Assembly: GCA_013298875.1 (NCBI GenBank) | Contig: JAAFJH010000015.1 | Location: forward strand, 1-34,170 | DNA from: Synechococcales cyanobacterium bin2.concoct.b11b12b14.033 | GTDB lineage: Bacteria > Cyanobacteriota > Vampirovibrionia > Caenarcaniphilales > Caenarcanaceae | Length of the DNA stretch: 34,170 nucleotides | Reading direction: 5' to 3' | Shown: positions 7,131 to 14,474 of the stretch, in pieces | Layout: each line of letters opens with the position of its first letter | Position numbering within the stretch: position 1 is the stretch's first letter | The notes under the pieces: generated by a model | Databases searched by the model: none | Seen by the model: the letters and a program-made list of their open reading frames with translations, nothing else | Told to the model about the DNA's origin: nothing | Program-made: the position numbers and the translations under genes

Positions 7131-7502
7131 ATGGCAAATAAAAATAAACCTTCATTTACTCTTCATTCTCATGCAAATGTGATGATTAAAGGTTCAGTTG
7201 AAAAGATGCAAAGACCTTTAAATGAAATAAGAGGAAAAAGTTTAAAGGATGCGATGACATATTTGATGTTTTGTCCTTATGGAAGCAGTCGTTCTTTAGC
7301 CAAATTGTTAAAGTCAGCCGCTTCAAATTCACTTACTTTTCATCCAGAAAGCGATTTGGCTAATTTGTGGATTAGTGAAATATGGGCAGTAAAAGATATG
7401 GAATTAAGAAGAATGAAGGCTGGGCCCAAAGGCAAGGGGCGGCCAATTAGGAAGCGTTATAGTAAAATTTTTGTGGAACTGGGGGTAAAACATGGGGCAT
7501 AA
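7131..7502 (+). CDS. rplV: 50S ribosomal protein L22 (uL22)
   Basis: 123 residues. Recognised by RGKSLKDAMTYL near the start and by the C-terminal beta-hairpin region (AKDMELRRMKAGPKGKGRPIRKRYS) that lines the peptide exit tunnel, ending in strands typical of L22. The first ten residues are a short extension before the usual start of the fold. The last 11 bases overlap the start of rpsC, so the two genes are translationally coupled. Confidence 0.97.
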   Translation: MANKNKPSFTLHSHANVMIKGSVEKMQRPLNEIRGKSLKDAMTYLMFCPYGSSRSLAKLLKSAASNSLTFHPESDLANLWISEIWAVKDMELRRMKAGPKGKGRPIRKRYSKIFVELGVKHGA

Positions 7503-8250
7503 AATGCCGGCGAGAGCCAATAGATTAGGTGTTTGGGTTAAAAGAGAAAAAGATTTAGAAGCAAGACCAGCAGCGGATTATTTCTCAAGCTGGTTTTCTG
7601 AATTTAATGAATTTCCGGACACTTTAAAAAAAGACTGGCAAATCAGACAAGCTATTATTAAAAAGTTTGGCAAAAAAGCTGGTATTAGTAAGGTTAAGAT
7701 TAAACGCAAAGACAAAAAAGTCGAAGTTAATTTGCATTCAATTAGACCCGCTAATATTTTAGGTAAAGATAATCAGCGCATTGAAGAGTTAAAAACACAA
7801 TTAACAGCCTTAACTGGTGAAGATATTAAAGTTAATATTTCAGAAGCTAGTGGCACTGACGCACAAATTATTGCTGAAAAAATCGCACATGATTTAGAAA
7901 GGCGTATTGTTTTCCGTAGAGCGGCTAAAGGAGCAATTACTAAAGCCATGTCTAGCCCTAATGTTTTGGGTATTAAAGTTATTATTTCAGGTCGTTTAGG
8001 TGGTGCTGAAATTGCCAGAACTGAATGGTATTTAGAAGGAAAAGTTCCTTTGCATACTTGGTGGGCTAATGTGGAAAATGGATTTGCGGAAGCAGAAACA
8101 ACTTATGGGATTATTGGCGTAAAAGTAATTGTTAATCAGCAATTGCCTAATGTGAATAAAACTACCAATAAAGGCCATAATCCAAAGCAAGCTTATACAA
8201 ATCAAAACCAAAATCAAAGTAATAATTCATCAGCTGTAGCTGGTACATAA
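7492..8250 (+). CDS. rpsC: 30S ribosomal protein S3 (uS3)
   Basis: 252 residues, somewhat longer than most bacterial S3. ATG 7492 lies inside rplV, and MGHKMPARANRLGV aligns with the family's MGQKVNPxxxRLG start, which settles the start codon. A KH-type RNA-binding domain (KVEVNLHSIRPANILGKDNQRIEEL) and the C-terminal domain (RAAKGAITKAM, GVKVIISGRLGGAEIAR, VKVIV) are present. After the normal end, about 30 residues rich in Asn, Gln and Ser form a probably disordered tail. S3 sits at the mRNA entry channel and contributes to mRNA unwinding. Confidence 0.98.
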   Translation: MGHKMPARANRLGVWVKREKDLEARPAADYFSSWFSEFNEFPDTLKKDWQIRQAIIKKFGKKAGISKVKIKRKDKKVEVNLHSIRPANILGKDNQRIEELKTQLTALTGEDIKVNISEASGTDAQIIAEKIAHDLERRIVFRRAAKGAITKAMSSPNVLGIKVIISGRLGGAEIARTEWYLEGKVPLHTWWANVENGFAEAETTYGIIGVKVIVNQQLPNVNKTTNKGHNPKQAYTNQNQNQSNNSSAVAGT

Positions 8251-8278
8251 AAATTAAAAAATAAAAGGAGAAATTATT

Positions 8279-8686
8279 ATGTTAATGCCAAAAAGAACTA
8301 AGTTCAGAAAGCAAATGAGAGGCCGCATGAAAGGCAAAGCGACCAGATGTAATAAACTAGACTTTGGAAATATTGGCATTAAATCCATGGATCCAGGTTG
8401 GGTAACCGCTCAGCAAATAGAAGCTGCCCGAAAATGTTTGTCGAAACTTGTGAAAAAAAGTGGCAAAATGTGGTGTCGTGTTTTTCCGGATAAATCAGTA
8501 ACTAAAAAAGCGGCTGAAACAAGACAAGGGGGCGGTAAAGGTAATCCAGAATTTTGGGTGGCCGTTGTTAAACCTGGGACTATGCTTTTTGAATTGAGCG
8601 GAGTACCAATTGATGCTGCTATTGTGGCTTTAACCACTGCCGGACATAAATTACCAATTCACATTAAAATCGTACAATCTGAATAG
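8279..8686 (+). CDS. rplP: 50S ribosomal protein L16 (uL16)
   Basis: 135 residues, standard. MLMPKRTKFRKQMRGRMKG matches the family start exactly. The later GGGKGNPEFWVAVVKPGTMLFE holds the loop that reaches toward the A-site and peptidyl transferase centre. A good AAAGGAG ribosome binding site lies just upstream (about 8262-8269). It needs the usual late-assembly position in the large subunit. Confidence 0.98.
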   Translation: MLMPKRTKFRKQMRGRMKGKATRCNKLDFGNIGIKSMDPGWVTAQQIEAARKCLSKLVKKSGKMWCRVFPDKSVTKKAAETRQGGGKGNPEFWVAVVKPGTMLFELSGVPIDAAIVALTTAGHKLPIHIKIVQSE

Positions 8687-8708
8687 ATAAAAAGAGAAGG
8701 AAAAAATA

Positions 8709-8894
8709 ATGTCAATGACTCAAATGGCCGATTTAAGGAAGCTTTCAAGAGCCGAATTAATTAAAAGGCTGCAAGAATTAAAAACTGAATTAGATCAATT
8801 TTATACTTTACCCAAAGAAAAGCTTGAAAAAATAGCTGGCTCAAAACGAAAGTTTAAGCTAGAATATGCTAGAATAAAAACCATTCTCAATTAA
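8709..8894 (+). CDS. rpmC: 50S ribosomal protein L29 (uL29)
   Basis: 61 residues of two antiparallel helices: ADLRKLSRAELIKRLQELK, then KRKFKLEYARIKTIL, the typical L29 C-terminal helix. The loop between them is more divergent than usual (DQFYTLPKEKLEKIAG instead of the common FNLRFQLATGQLEN). A strong AGAAGGA lies 7-13 bases before the ATG at 8709; an internal ATG at 8724 is a less likely start. L29 lies near the tunnel exit beside L23 and helps dock trigger factor and SRP. Confidence 0.95.
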   Translation: MSMTQMADLRKLSRAELIKRLQELKTELDQFYTLPKEKLEKIAGSKRKFKLEYARIKTILN

Positions 8895-8920
8895 ATTTAA
8901 CTTATATTAACTAAAAGACT

Positions 8921-9217
8921 ATGATGCCCACCAGTCCGTTAAAAACGGAAGAAAAAGCCAAAAATAAAAAAAAGTTTGTTGGTATAGTTGTCAGTAATAA
9001 ATCACAAAAAACAATTTCAGTTTTAGTTGAAAGACAAGTACAGGACAGCACTTACAAAAAAATTGTTACTAAACACCGCAAATTCATGGCTCATGATGAA
9101 GAAGAAGTTTGTCAGGAAGGTGATTTAGTTGAAATTGAAGAAAGCCGTCCAATCAGTAAAAGAAAGGCTTTTTGCTTCAAAAGAATTATCAGGAAAAAAG
9201 TAGAGGTTACGGTTTAA
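8921..9217 (+). CDS. rpsQ: 30S ribosomal protein S17 (uS17)
   Basis: 98 residues. OB-fold core with [19 protein letters not shown], then [34 protein letters not shown], the family's diagnostic block. The first 17 residues are a charged extension and the end carries a few extra basic residues. The stop codon shares a base with the ATG of rplN (TAATG at 9215-9219), indicating coupled translation. S17 is a primary 16S rRNA-binding protein. Confidence 0.97.
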   Translation: MMPTSPLKTEEKAKNKKKFVGIVVSNKSQKTISVLVERQVQDSTYKKIVTKHRKFMAHDEEEVCQEGDLVEIEESRPISKRKAFCFKRIIRKKVEVTV

Positions 9218-9594
9218 TGATTCAGCAAGAAAGTTGGCTAGAAGTAGCTGATAATAGCGGTGCTAAAAAAATTGAGTGCATCAGAGTTCTCAAAGTTGGC
9301 AGTAGTAGAGGTAATGCGGTCGGACAAGTCGGAGATATTATTGTAGCAGCAGTTAAATCAGCGGAACCAAAATCGTCTGTCAAAAAAGGTAGCGTCGTAA
9401 AAGCTGTAATAGTACGTACCAAATTTCGTAAAAGAAGAAAAAATGGTTTTTGTGCCTGTTTTGATGATAATGCCGCTGTTTTAATAAATGACAAAAAAGA
9501 ACCAATTGGCACTCGTGTTTTTGGTCCAGTAGATAGAGCCTTGAGAGATGTAGGCTTTACTAAAATTTTATCCTTAGCTCCTGAGGTAATATAA
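9217..9594 (+). CDS. rplN: 50S ribosomal protein L14 (uL14)
   Basis: 125 residues from ATG 9217, which gives the canonical start [17 protein letters not shown]; longer in-frame readings from 9172 run into rpsQ and add nothing family-like. Conserved blocks [33 protein letters not shown] and [14 protein letters not shown] are present. It carries a few more basic residues than usual in [13 protein letters not shown]14 forms an intersubunit bridge with 16S helix 14 and is the site where silencing factor RsfS binds. Confidence 0.98.
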   Translation: MIQQESWLEVADNSGAKKIECIRVLKVGSSRGNAVGQVGDIIVAAVKSAEPKSSVKKGSVVKAVIVRTKFRKRRKNGFCACFDDNAAVLINDKKEPIGTRVFGPVDRALRDVGFTKILSLAPEVI

Positions 9595-9606
9595 AAATTA
9601 AATATT

Positions 9607-10056
9607 ATGGCAAATAAAGTTAGAAAGAAAAAAACTTATTCAAAATCCCCAATACGCCCAGTTGAAAAGAAAGACCGTATTGTTTCTAATACAGTTTGGT
9701 TAAAGGGCAGAACTAATATCAGACGTTCTTGGGATATTAAATTAGGGGATACCGTTATTGTTTTAAATGGCGATGATAAAGGTAAAGTCGGTAAGGTACA
9801 AAAAGTTATACCGTCTGAAGCTAAAATATTAGTTGAAGGTATTAATATAATTACAAAGCATATTAAATCATCTCCAGGTAAAGAAGAGGGCGAAATTGTT
9901 AAGAAAGAAGCTCCAATTTGGATTTGGAAAGTAGCTTTAGCAGTTAAAGATGCTAGAAATCCAGAAAAGTTTATTGGAACTAGAATTAGAAAAAGAAAAA
10001 ATAAAGAAGGTAAAACTGAAAGAATAGCTGTCAAAACTGGAGAGGTAATTGAATAA
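9607..10056 (+). CDS. rplX: 50S ribosomal protein L24 (uL24), N-terminally extended
   Basis: 149 residues against about 105 in typical bacteria. The extra length is at the N terminus: roughly 40 residues, highly basic (MANKVRKKKTYSKSPIRPVEKKDR). The KOW motif follows (IKLGDTVIVLNGDDKGKVGKV), then ILVEGINIITKHIK and the acidic-basic C-terminal part. L24 is an assembly initiator that binds 23S rRNA domain I and lies near the tunnel exit. The extension could reach rRNA or the exit rim; this is inference. rplE starts 2 bases later. Confidence 0.96.
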   Translation: MANKVRKKKTYSKSPIRPVEKKDRIVSNTVWLKGRTNIRRSWDIKLGDTVIVLNGDDKGKVGKVQKVIPSEAKILVEGINIITKHIKSSPGKEEGEIVKKEAPIWIWKVALAVKDARNPEKFIGTRIRKRKNKEGKTERIAVKTGEVIE

Positions 10057-10058
10057 AA

Positions 10059-10589
10059 ATGAATAGAAAACAATCAGAGTTTAAAGAAAAAGCACTTCCA
10101 GATTTAAAAGAAAAGTTTGGATATAAAAATGACTTTGAAGTTCCTCGCTTGGACAAAATTGTAATTAGCCGCGGTATAAATTCCGAAGATGCAAAATCTA
10201 ATAATTTAATAGACGAATTATTTAAAGATATTTCATTGATTGCTGGACAAAAACCAATTATGAAAAAGGCTAAAAAATCTATTGCAACTTTCAAGCTTCG
10301 GGAAGGAATGCCAAATGGAGTAATGGTAACTCTGCGTAGAGATAGGATGTATGCCTTCTTTGACAAATTAGTTTCTTTAGCTTCACCACGTATTCGGGAT
10401 TTTCAGGGTTTTAAAATTAAAGCTGACGGAAATGGGAATTTTACAGTTGGTATTAAAGACCAAAGAATCTTCTTAGAAACAGAGAATAGCAGCAATAAAG
10501 GCTTACAAGTTACTATTGTTACAACTGGTAATAGTAATGAAGAAGGAAGAGCTCTTTTAGAAGTTTTAGGTTTTCCTTTTAGTAAATAA
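10059..10589 (+). CDS. rplE: 50S ribosomal protein L5 (uL5)
   Basis: 176 residues, normal. Diagnostic stretches are FEVPRLDKIVISRGI, GQKPIMKKAKKSIATFKLREGMPNG and RDRMYAFFDKLVSLASPRIRDFQGF. L5 binds 5S rRNA in the central protuberance. It is the last gene of the local ribosomal run; rpsN/rpsH/rplF and the rest of the spc cluster do not follow. Confidence 0.98.
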   Translation: MNRKQSEFKEKALPDLKEKFGYKNDFEVPRLDKIVISRGINSEDAKSNNLIDELFKDISLIAGQKPIMKKAKKSIATFKLREGMPNGVMVTLRRDRMYAFFDKLVSLASPRIRDFQGFKIKADGNGNFTVGIKDQRIFLETENSSNKGLQVTIVTTGNSNEEGRALLEVLGFPFSK

Positions 10590-10614
10590 TTTTTAAATTT
10601 AAGATAACAAATTT

Positions 10615-10678
10615 AGCCTTTTATCATATTCTTTTAGTCTAATAATTAATTAGCTAGATTTAGGTGAAAGGCTTTTTT
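10615..10678 (+). terminator. Possible terminator after rplE
   Basis: AGCCTTT at 10615-10621 can pair with AAAGGCT at 10667-10673, which runs into six T (10673-10678). The loop of 45 bases is long, so this is a weak candidate. It sits between the ribosomal run and the next gene and would favour ATG 10685 over GTG 10664 as the start of that gene. Confidence 0.25.
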
Positions 10679-10684
10679 ACTTTT

Positions 10685-11476
10685 ATGGAATTATTGTTTT
10701 TAGGTGACATTGTTGGAGATAAGTCTTTCAGAGCGGTTATCCACTTTATGGAGACTAATAAGCTGGATATAAACTTTGCAAATATCGAAAATGTAGCTGG
10801 CGGCTTTGGTATAACACAAAATCATTATCAACAGTTAATAAATGCTGGCTTTGATGCAGTTACGGGTGGAAATCATATTTGGGATAAGAAAGAAGTTTTT
10901 AATTTCATTGCTCAATCAAAAATTGCCCGGCCTTATAATTTTCCGAAGGGAGTTCCTGGAAAAGGATGTCATTTAATTAATAGACCTGAATTAGGCTTAA
11001 AAATTGGCTTAATTAATGTTTTGGGGCGGGTTTTTATGAATATTGTATCTTTGAGCTGTCCATTTAGAGCTTGTGATGAAGCAATTGAGGAATTGAAGGC
11101 TCAAGGAGCTAATTTGATTATTGTCGATATGCACGCTGAGGCAACGGCCGAAAAAATTACTTTAGCTACTTATTTAGATGGTCGGGTAGGGGCTGTAGTA
11201 GGAACTCACACACATATACCAACGGCAGATGCAACTATATTGCCTAAAGGAACGGCTTATATTACCGATTTAGGAGCTTGCATGTCTGTTAATAGTATGC
11301 TGGGTATGTCATATGATTCGACTATTAATAGGTTTTTAACTGGAATACCGACCCGCATGGAAATTGATAAAAATCCAGATATTCAAATTAATGGCGTAAA
11401 AATTGAGTTTAATAATATGTTTAAAGCTGTGTCAATTAAGCGAATTGAAAATAATAATCTTATTAAAGTAAATTAA
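10685..11476 (+). CDS. YmdB-type metallophosphoesterase
   Basis: 263 residues from ATG 10685, giving MELLFLGDIVG as in the family; GTG 10664 would add seven atypical residues. Two-metal ligands line up with the Bacillus YmdB family: Asp8, Glu35-Asn36, Asn63-His64, His150, His175 and His177. Further family blocks are TGGNHIWDKKE, NVLGRVFM, DMHAEATAEK, VVGTHTHIPTAD and DLGACM. Characterised members hydrolyse cyclic nucleotides such as 2',3'-cAMP in the cytoplasm and affect biofilm or sporulation choices in Bacillus. It follows the ribosomal block by about 95 bases and is convergent with the LptC-like gene. RNase Y, a frequent neighbour in Firmicutes, is not present here. Confidence 0.92.
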   Translation: MELLFLGDIVGDKSFRAVIHFMETNKLDINFANIENVAGGFGITQNHYQQLINAGFDAVTGGNHIWDKKEVFNFIAQSKIARPYNFPKGVPGKGCHLINRPELGLKIGLINVLGRVFMNIVSLSCPFRACDEAIEELKAQGANLIIVDMHAEATAEKITLATYLDGRVGAVVGTHTHIPTADATILPKGTAYITDLGACMSVNSMLGMSYDSTINRFLTGIPTRMEIDKNPDIQINGVKIEFNNMFKAVSIKRIENNNLIKVN

Positions 11477-11499
11477 GTTATTAAGTCCCAATTTGTGCA

Positions 11500-12357
11500 T
11501 CAAAAACTATTAATTTTAACCCCGCCAACTGCTTTAACAGAGCCATTAGTCATATTATAAATTACTTTAGAAGCTTTTAAGATTTTACCTTTTTGATTTA
11601 CTACTACCGGTGAGCCGTAAAAAATAGCGGTTTGAGCATTGCCATTTCCATCCATAAAAACCTCAAGGGTAGAAGACTGACAAGTTAAATCACTATTTTG
11701 AACCCAAGCTCCATTTGACAAAACAATTTTTTCTGTTTTGGAATTATTTTGTTTTAATCTTAAAATTCCGCCTTTAATAGTTAAATTATCCGAGACTTTA
11801 GAAGGAGCGACTTGGTAAAAAACAATATCATCCATATCAGCAGAAATCACTCCTTTTTGGGCATTAATACGCTGGGAACCATCGGGTTTTAAAAAGACAA
11901 TTACATTTCCAATTGCTTCCATTGGCACACCTTTTTGCAAGATAAATTTATTTGATTGAATTTTAATATTTTTTTCAACCATAGTAATATCAGCTCTGGG
12001 AGTTAAAACTGCTCTACCATTGGCTTTTTCGACCACTGCTTTGGGCGACTTAACTAATATTTTCACTTTTTCCGAATCCTGATCGTCAAAAATCTGAGCT
12101 TCAACTCCTTCTGCCGTAATAATAGTCATGTCTTTATTGGCTAATCCTTTTTTGGTTTTTATTTTCCAACCTCGGTGCGATTTTGCGTCTAATTCAGAAA
12201 TTTCAAGGGCTGAAGCTTCGGGGTGAAATTCTTTTTTTTCGACATTTTCTTCAAAGTTTTTAACTAATTTACGAGATTCATAATATGAAAATCCTAAAAC
12301 TGAAACGATAGCGATTATGATTAAAAGAGCTATGATTAATTTGAAATTTTTAGACAA
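11500..12357 (-). CDS. lptC: LptC/OstA-like lipopolysaccharide-transport protein
   Basis: 285 residues. The start is TTG: the codon at 12357-12355 is the first possible one after an in-frame TAA and there is no ATG for more than 70 codons. Residues 6-26 form one membrane anchor. The rest is periplasmic beta-rich repeats: an LptC-like part (about 50-130; KIKTKKGLANKDMTIITAEG) followed by OstA/LptA-like strands (GNVIVFLKPDGSQRINAQKGVISADMD; QSSTLEVFMDGNGNAQTAIF; GKILKASKVIYN). It is about 100 residues longer than E. coli LptC and may unite LptC and LptA features in one anchored bridge that moves LPS across the periplasm. Together with lpxI it indicates lipid A biosynthesis and an outer membrane. 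Divergent from dnaB. Confidence 0.78.
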   Translation of the reverse strand: MSKNFKLIIALLIIIAIVSVLGFSYYESRKLVKNFEENVEKKEFHPEASALEISELDAKSHRGWKIKTKKGLANKDMTIITAEGVEAQIFDDQDSEKVKILVKSPKAVVEKANGRAVLTPRADITMVEKNIKIQSNKFILQKGVPMEAIGNVIVFLKPDGSQRINAQKGVISADMDDIVFYQVAPSKVSDNLTIKGGILRLKQNNSKTEKIVLSNGAWVQNSDLTCQSSTLEVFMDGNGNAQTAIFYGSPVVVNQKGKILKASKVIYNMTNGSVKAVGGVKINSF

Positions 12358-12444
12358 TTTATTAAATTACTTAACAATTATTCTTTTAAAATATCATTTT
12401 CAACTTTCTTATAAGCTTAAATTAATCTTTAAATCTAAATAATT

Positions 12445-13788
12445 ATGACCAATTCAACACTTGCTCAAAATATTATGATTCCTCAATCGATCGAATCTGA
12501 GCAGGCGGTTTTGGGTTGTATTATGACTAATAATGAAATTTTCGGAGATATACTTGAAGTCTTTGGCGAGAATTATCGTATTTTTTATGATTTAGCCCAC
12601 CAGAAAATTTTTGAAGTATTTTTAACTTTAAACCGTGAAAAAAAACCTATTGACATTATTACCGTTATTGACAGATTAACTATTAATGGACAATTAGAAG
12701 AAGTTGGCGGACATGAATATTTAGTTAATTTAGCAGAAAGTGCATCTATCGGTGGAAATGCAATTTATTATGCTCAAATCATTCAAGAAAAATTTACCCT
12801 TAGGCAATTAATTAAGGCAGGCAATAAAATTGTTGAAAATTCTTTTAAAGCGAATAATGTAGATGACGTTTTGGATGAAGCTCAACAAAGTATTTTTGCT
12901 ATCAGTGCCAAGCGGTCAAATAATAGCCTGGTACGCATTGATGAAATTACCAATCCTGTCTGGCAACAAATTGAAGAGAGATATGCCAATCAGGGCTCAT
13001 TGCTGGGTACTTCTTGCGGCTTTACGGATTTGGATAATATGACAGCTGGTTTGCAGAAATCAGATTTAATTATCGTGGCAGCCAGGCCATCCATGGGGAA
13101 AACCGCGTTTTGCTTGAATATTGCAGAATATGTTGGCGTCAGTGAAAAATGTCCCGTAGCAGTTTTTAGCTTAGAAATGTCCAAAACACAGCTTGTAAAC
13201 CGTATGATTTGTAGCATTAGTGGGGTTGATTCGCAGCGGATTAGAAATGGTAATTTACGCGATGAAGATTGGCAAAGAATTAGCTATGCCATTGGTGTAT
13301 TATCTGAAGCCCAAATTTATATTGATGATACTGCTGCTTTAACCGTCATGGATATTAGAACCAAAGCCCGCAAGCTTAAAACCGAAAAAAAAGATTTAGG
13401 CTTAATTGTGATTGATTATTTACAGCTTATGTCTGGCTCAGGAAAAGACAATCGTACTCAGGAAATTTCAGAGATTTCACGGGGTTTAAAAACTTTGGCT
13501 CGTGAATTGCATGTACCAATTATTGCTCTTAGTCAGCTGTCTCGTAGCGTCGAAGCCAGAACTGACAAAAGGCCTATGCTTTCGGATTTACGAGAATCGG
13601 GAGCAATTGAACAAGACGCTGATATGGTTATATTTTTGTATCGTCATGAATATTATGAGCCAAATGATACTTCGCGAAGCGGGGAATGTGAAGTTATTAT
13701 TGCCAAACAAAGAAATGGTCCAGTTGGAAATGTGAAATTAACCTTTCATGGAGCCACTACCAGGTTTAAAAATTATGCCGACAGTTAA
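12445..13788 (+). CDS. dnaB: Replicative DNA helicase DnaB
   Basis: 447 residues, full length, no intein. The N-terminal domain begins IPQSIESEQAVLGCIM, as in most DnaB. The RecA-like C-terminal domain has Walker A ARPSMGKTAF (about residues 213-222), SLEMSKTQLVNRM, Walker B GLIVIDYLQLM (about 323-333), and the LSQLSRSVEARTDKRPMLSDLRESGAIEQDAD block with the arginine finger region. The hexamer unwinds DNA at the replication fork and recruits primase. It is not next to rplI, its partner in many genomes; the gene is flanked by the divergent LptC-like gene and a convergent toxin-antitoxin pair. Confidence 0.98.
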   Translation: MTNSTLAQNIMIPQSIESEQAVLGCIMTNNEIFGDILEVFGENYRIFYDLAHQKIFEVFLTLNREKKPIDIITVIDRLTINGQLEEVGGHEYLVNLAESASIGGNAIYYAQIIQEKFTLRQLIKAGNKIVENSFKANNVDDVLDEAQQSIFAISAKRSNNSLVRIDEITNPVWQQIEERYANQGSLLGTSCGFTDLDNMTAGLQKSDLIIVAARPSMGKTAFCLNIAEYVGVSEKCPVAVFSLEMSKTQLVNRMICSISGVDSQRIRNGNLRDEDWQRISYAIGVLSEAQIYIDDTAALTVMDIRTKARKLKTEKKDLGLIVIDYLQLMSGSGKDNRTQEISEISRGLKTLARELHVPIIALSQLSRSVEARTDKRPMLSDLRESGAIEQDADMVIFLYRHEYYEPNDTSRSGECEVIIAKQRNGPVGNVKLTFHGATTRFKNYADS

Positions 13789-13880
13789 ATTAAAAAATTC
13801 TCTCATGTGATTATTTCTGGCTTTTTACCGTAGCAAGATTTCTAAAATAAATCAAAGTCAGTACAAGAATTTTAGTTAAA

Positions 13881-14144
13881 TCAGCTCTCATAGTGCGTCC
13901 ACATCATGATAATTTTAATAGCTTTTTCTTCTTCAAATACCTGATAGACTAAGCGATGTTGCTTATTAATTCTTCTAGAAATTGCCCTATCTAAACTACC
14001 TTTCAGAAGCTCAAAAGCTGGTGGATAGCCGTAAGGATCAGATGAAATTAAACTTAAAAGAACTTGAACTGTATTTTTTAAATTTGACTTTCCAATTAAA
14101 GAGGCATCCTTGCGAGCTTGTTTAGTGAAGTACAGTTGATACAT
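13881..14144 (-). CDS. YoeB/Txe-type toxin (RelE superfamily)
   Basis: 87 residues, the family's usual size. It begins YQLYFTKQARKDA, has PAFELLKGSLDRAISRRINKQHRLVYQV, and ends IIMMWTHYES: the Arg-Arg-Ile-x-x-x-His-Arg-Leu-Val-Tyr core and the terminal His-Tyr are the catalytic features of YoeB/Txe mRNA interferases, which cleave mRNA in the ribosomal A site. It follows the antitoxin gene by 4 bases on the same strand, the standard antitoxin-first order. Activity is inferred from motifs. Confidence 0.9.
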   Translation of the reverse strand: MYQLYFTKQARKDASLIGKSNLKNTVQVLLSLISSDPYGYPPAFELLKGSLDRAISRRINKQHRLVYQVFEEEKAIKIIMMWTHYES

Positions 14145-14148
14145 TATT

Positions 14149-14355
14149 TCACCAGTTTACTTCTTTAAAGCATTCATCAAGAGGAGTATTTAATCCATTT
14201 ATAATAGATTGTTTAATTTCTGAATCTCTTGATAAATAATCTGTATCAGTCTCTTCTTCTATTTTGTTTTTCAAAAAAAGGACAAAATCAAATACTTCTT
14301 TCTGATATTGAAGAGGCAGAGAGTTTATTTCATTTGTAATTTTATCTGAAAACAT
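14149..14355 (-). CDS. Antitoxin of the YoeB-type pair
   Basis: 68 residues. The N-terminal half (INSLPLQYQKEVFDFVLFLKNK) resembles DUF2281-like short antitoxins; the C terminus (GLNTPLDECFKEVNW) is the acidic, Trp-ending tail that wraps the YoeB-type toxin and blocks its active site. Such antitoxins usually repress their own promoter. A probable promoter element lies 29 bases upstream of the ATG and matches one upstream of the coiled-coil gene. Confidence 0.85.
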   Translation of the reverse strand: MFSDKITNEINSLPLQYQKEVFDFVLFLKNKIEEETDTDYLSRDSEIKQSIINGLNTPLDECFKEVNW

Positions 14356-14383
14356 AATCTACTTTTTCCAGTCAATGTAATTC

Positions 14384-14400
14384 AATATACCCTGTAATAC
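14384..14400 (-). promoter_or_regulatory. Shared promoter-like motif, copy 2 (toxin-antitoxin operon)
   Basis: Minus strand reads GTATTACAGGGTATATT, differing in one base from copy 1 at 4935-4951. TATATT would be the -10 box. A -35 match is poor (GCAAAT at 17 bp), so a bound regulator or activator may help, or the whole 17-mer may itself be an operator. Confidence 0.5.
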
Positions 14401-14474
14401 TTATTTATTTGCTAAAAATACTATCCATTTCATATAAGTCAAATATCATTTTTAGAAAAAATATTATCTCATTT

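Noticed and set aside
9222-10073. Long antisense open frames across rplN and rplX (9222-9512 and 9636-10073, minus strand)
   Set aside because: They lie wholly opposite well-identified ribosomal genes, are rich in Leu/Ser/Ile as expected from reverse-complemented Lys/Glu codons, and show no family motif.
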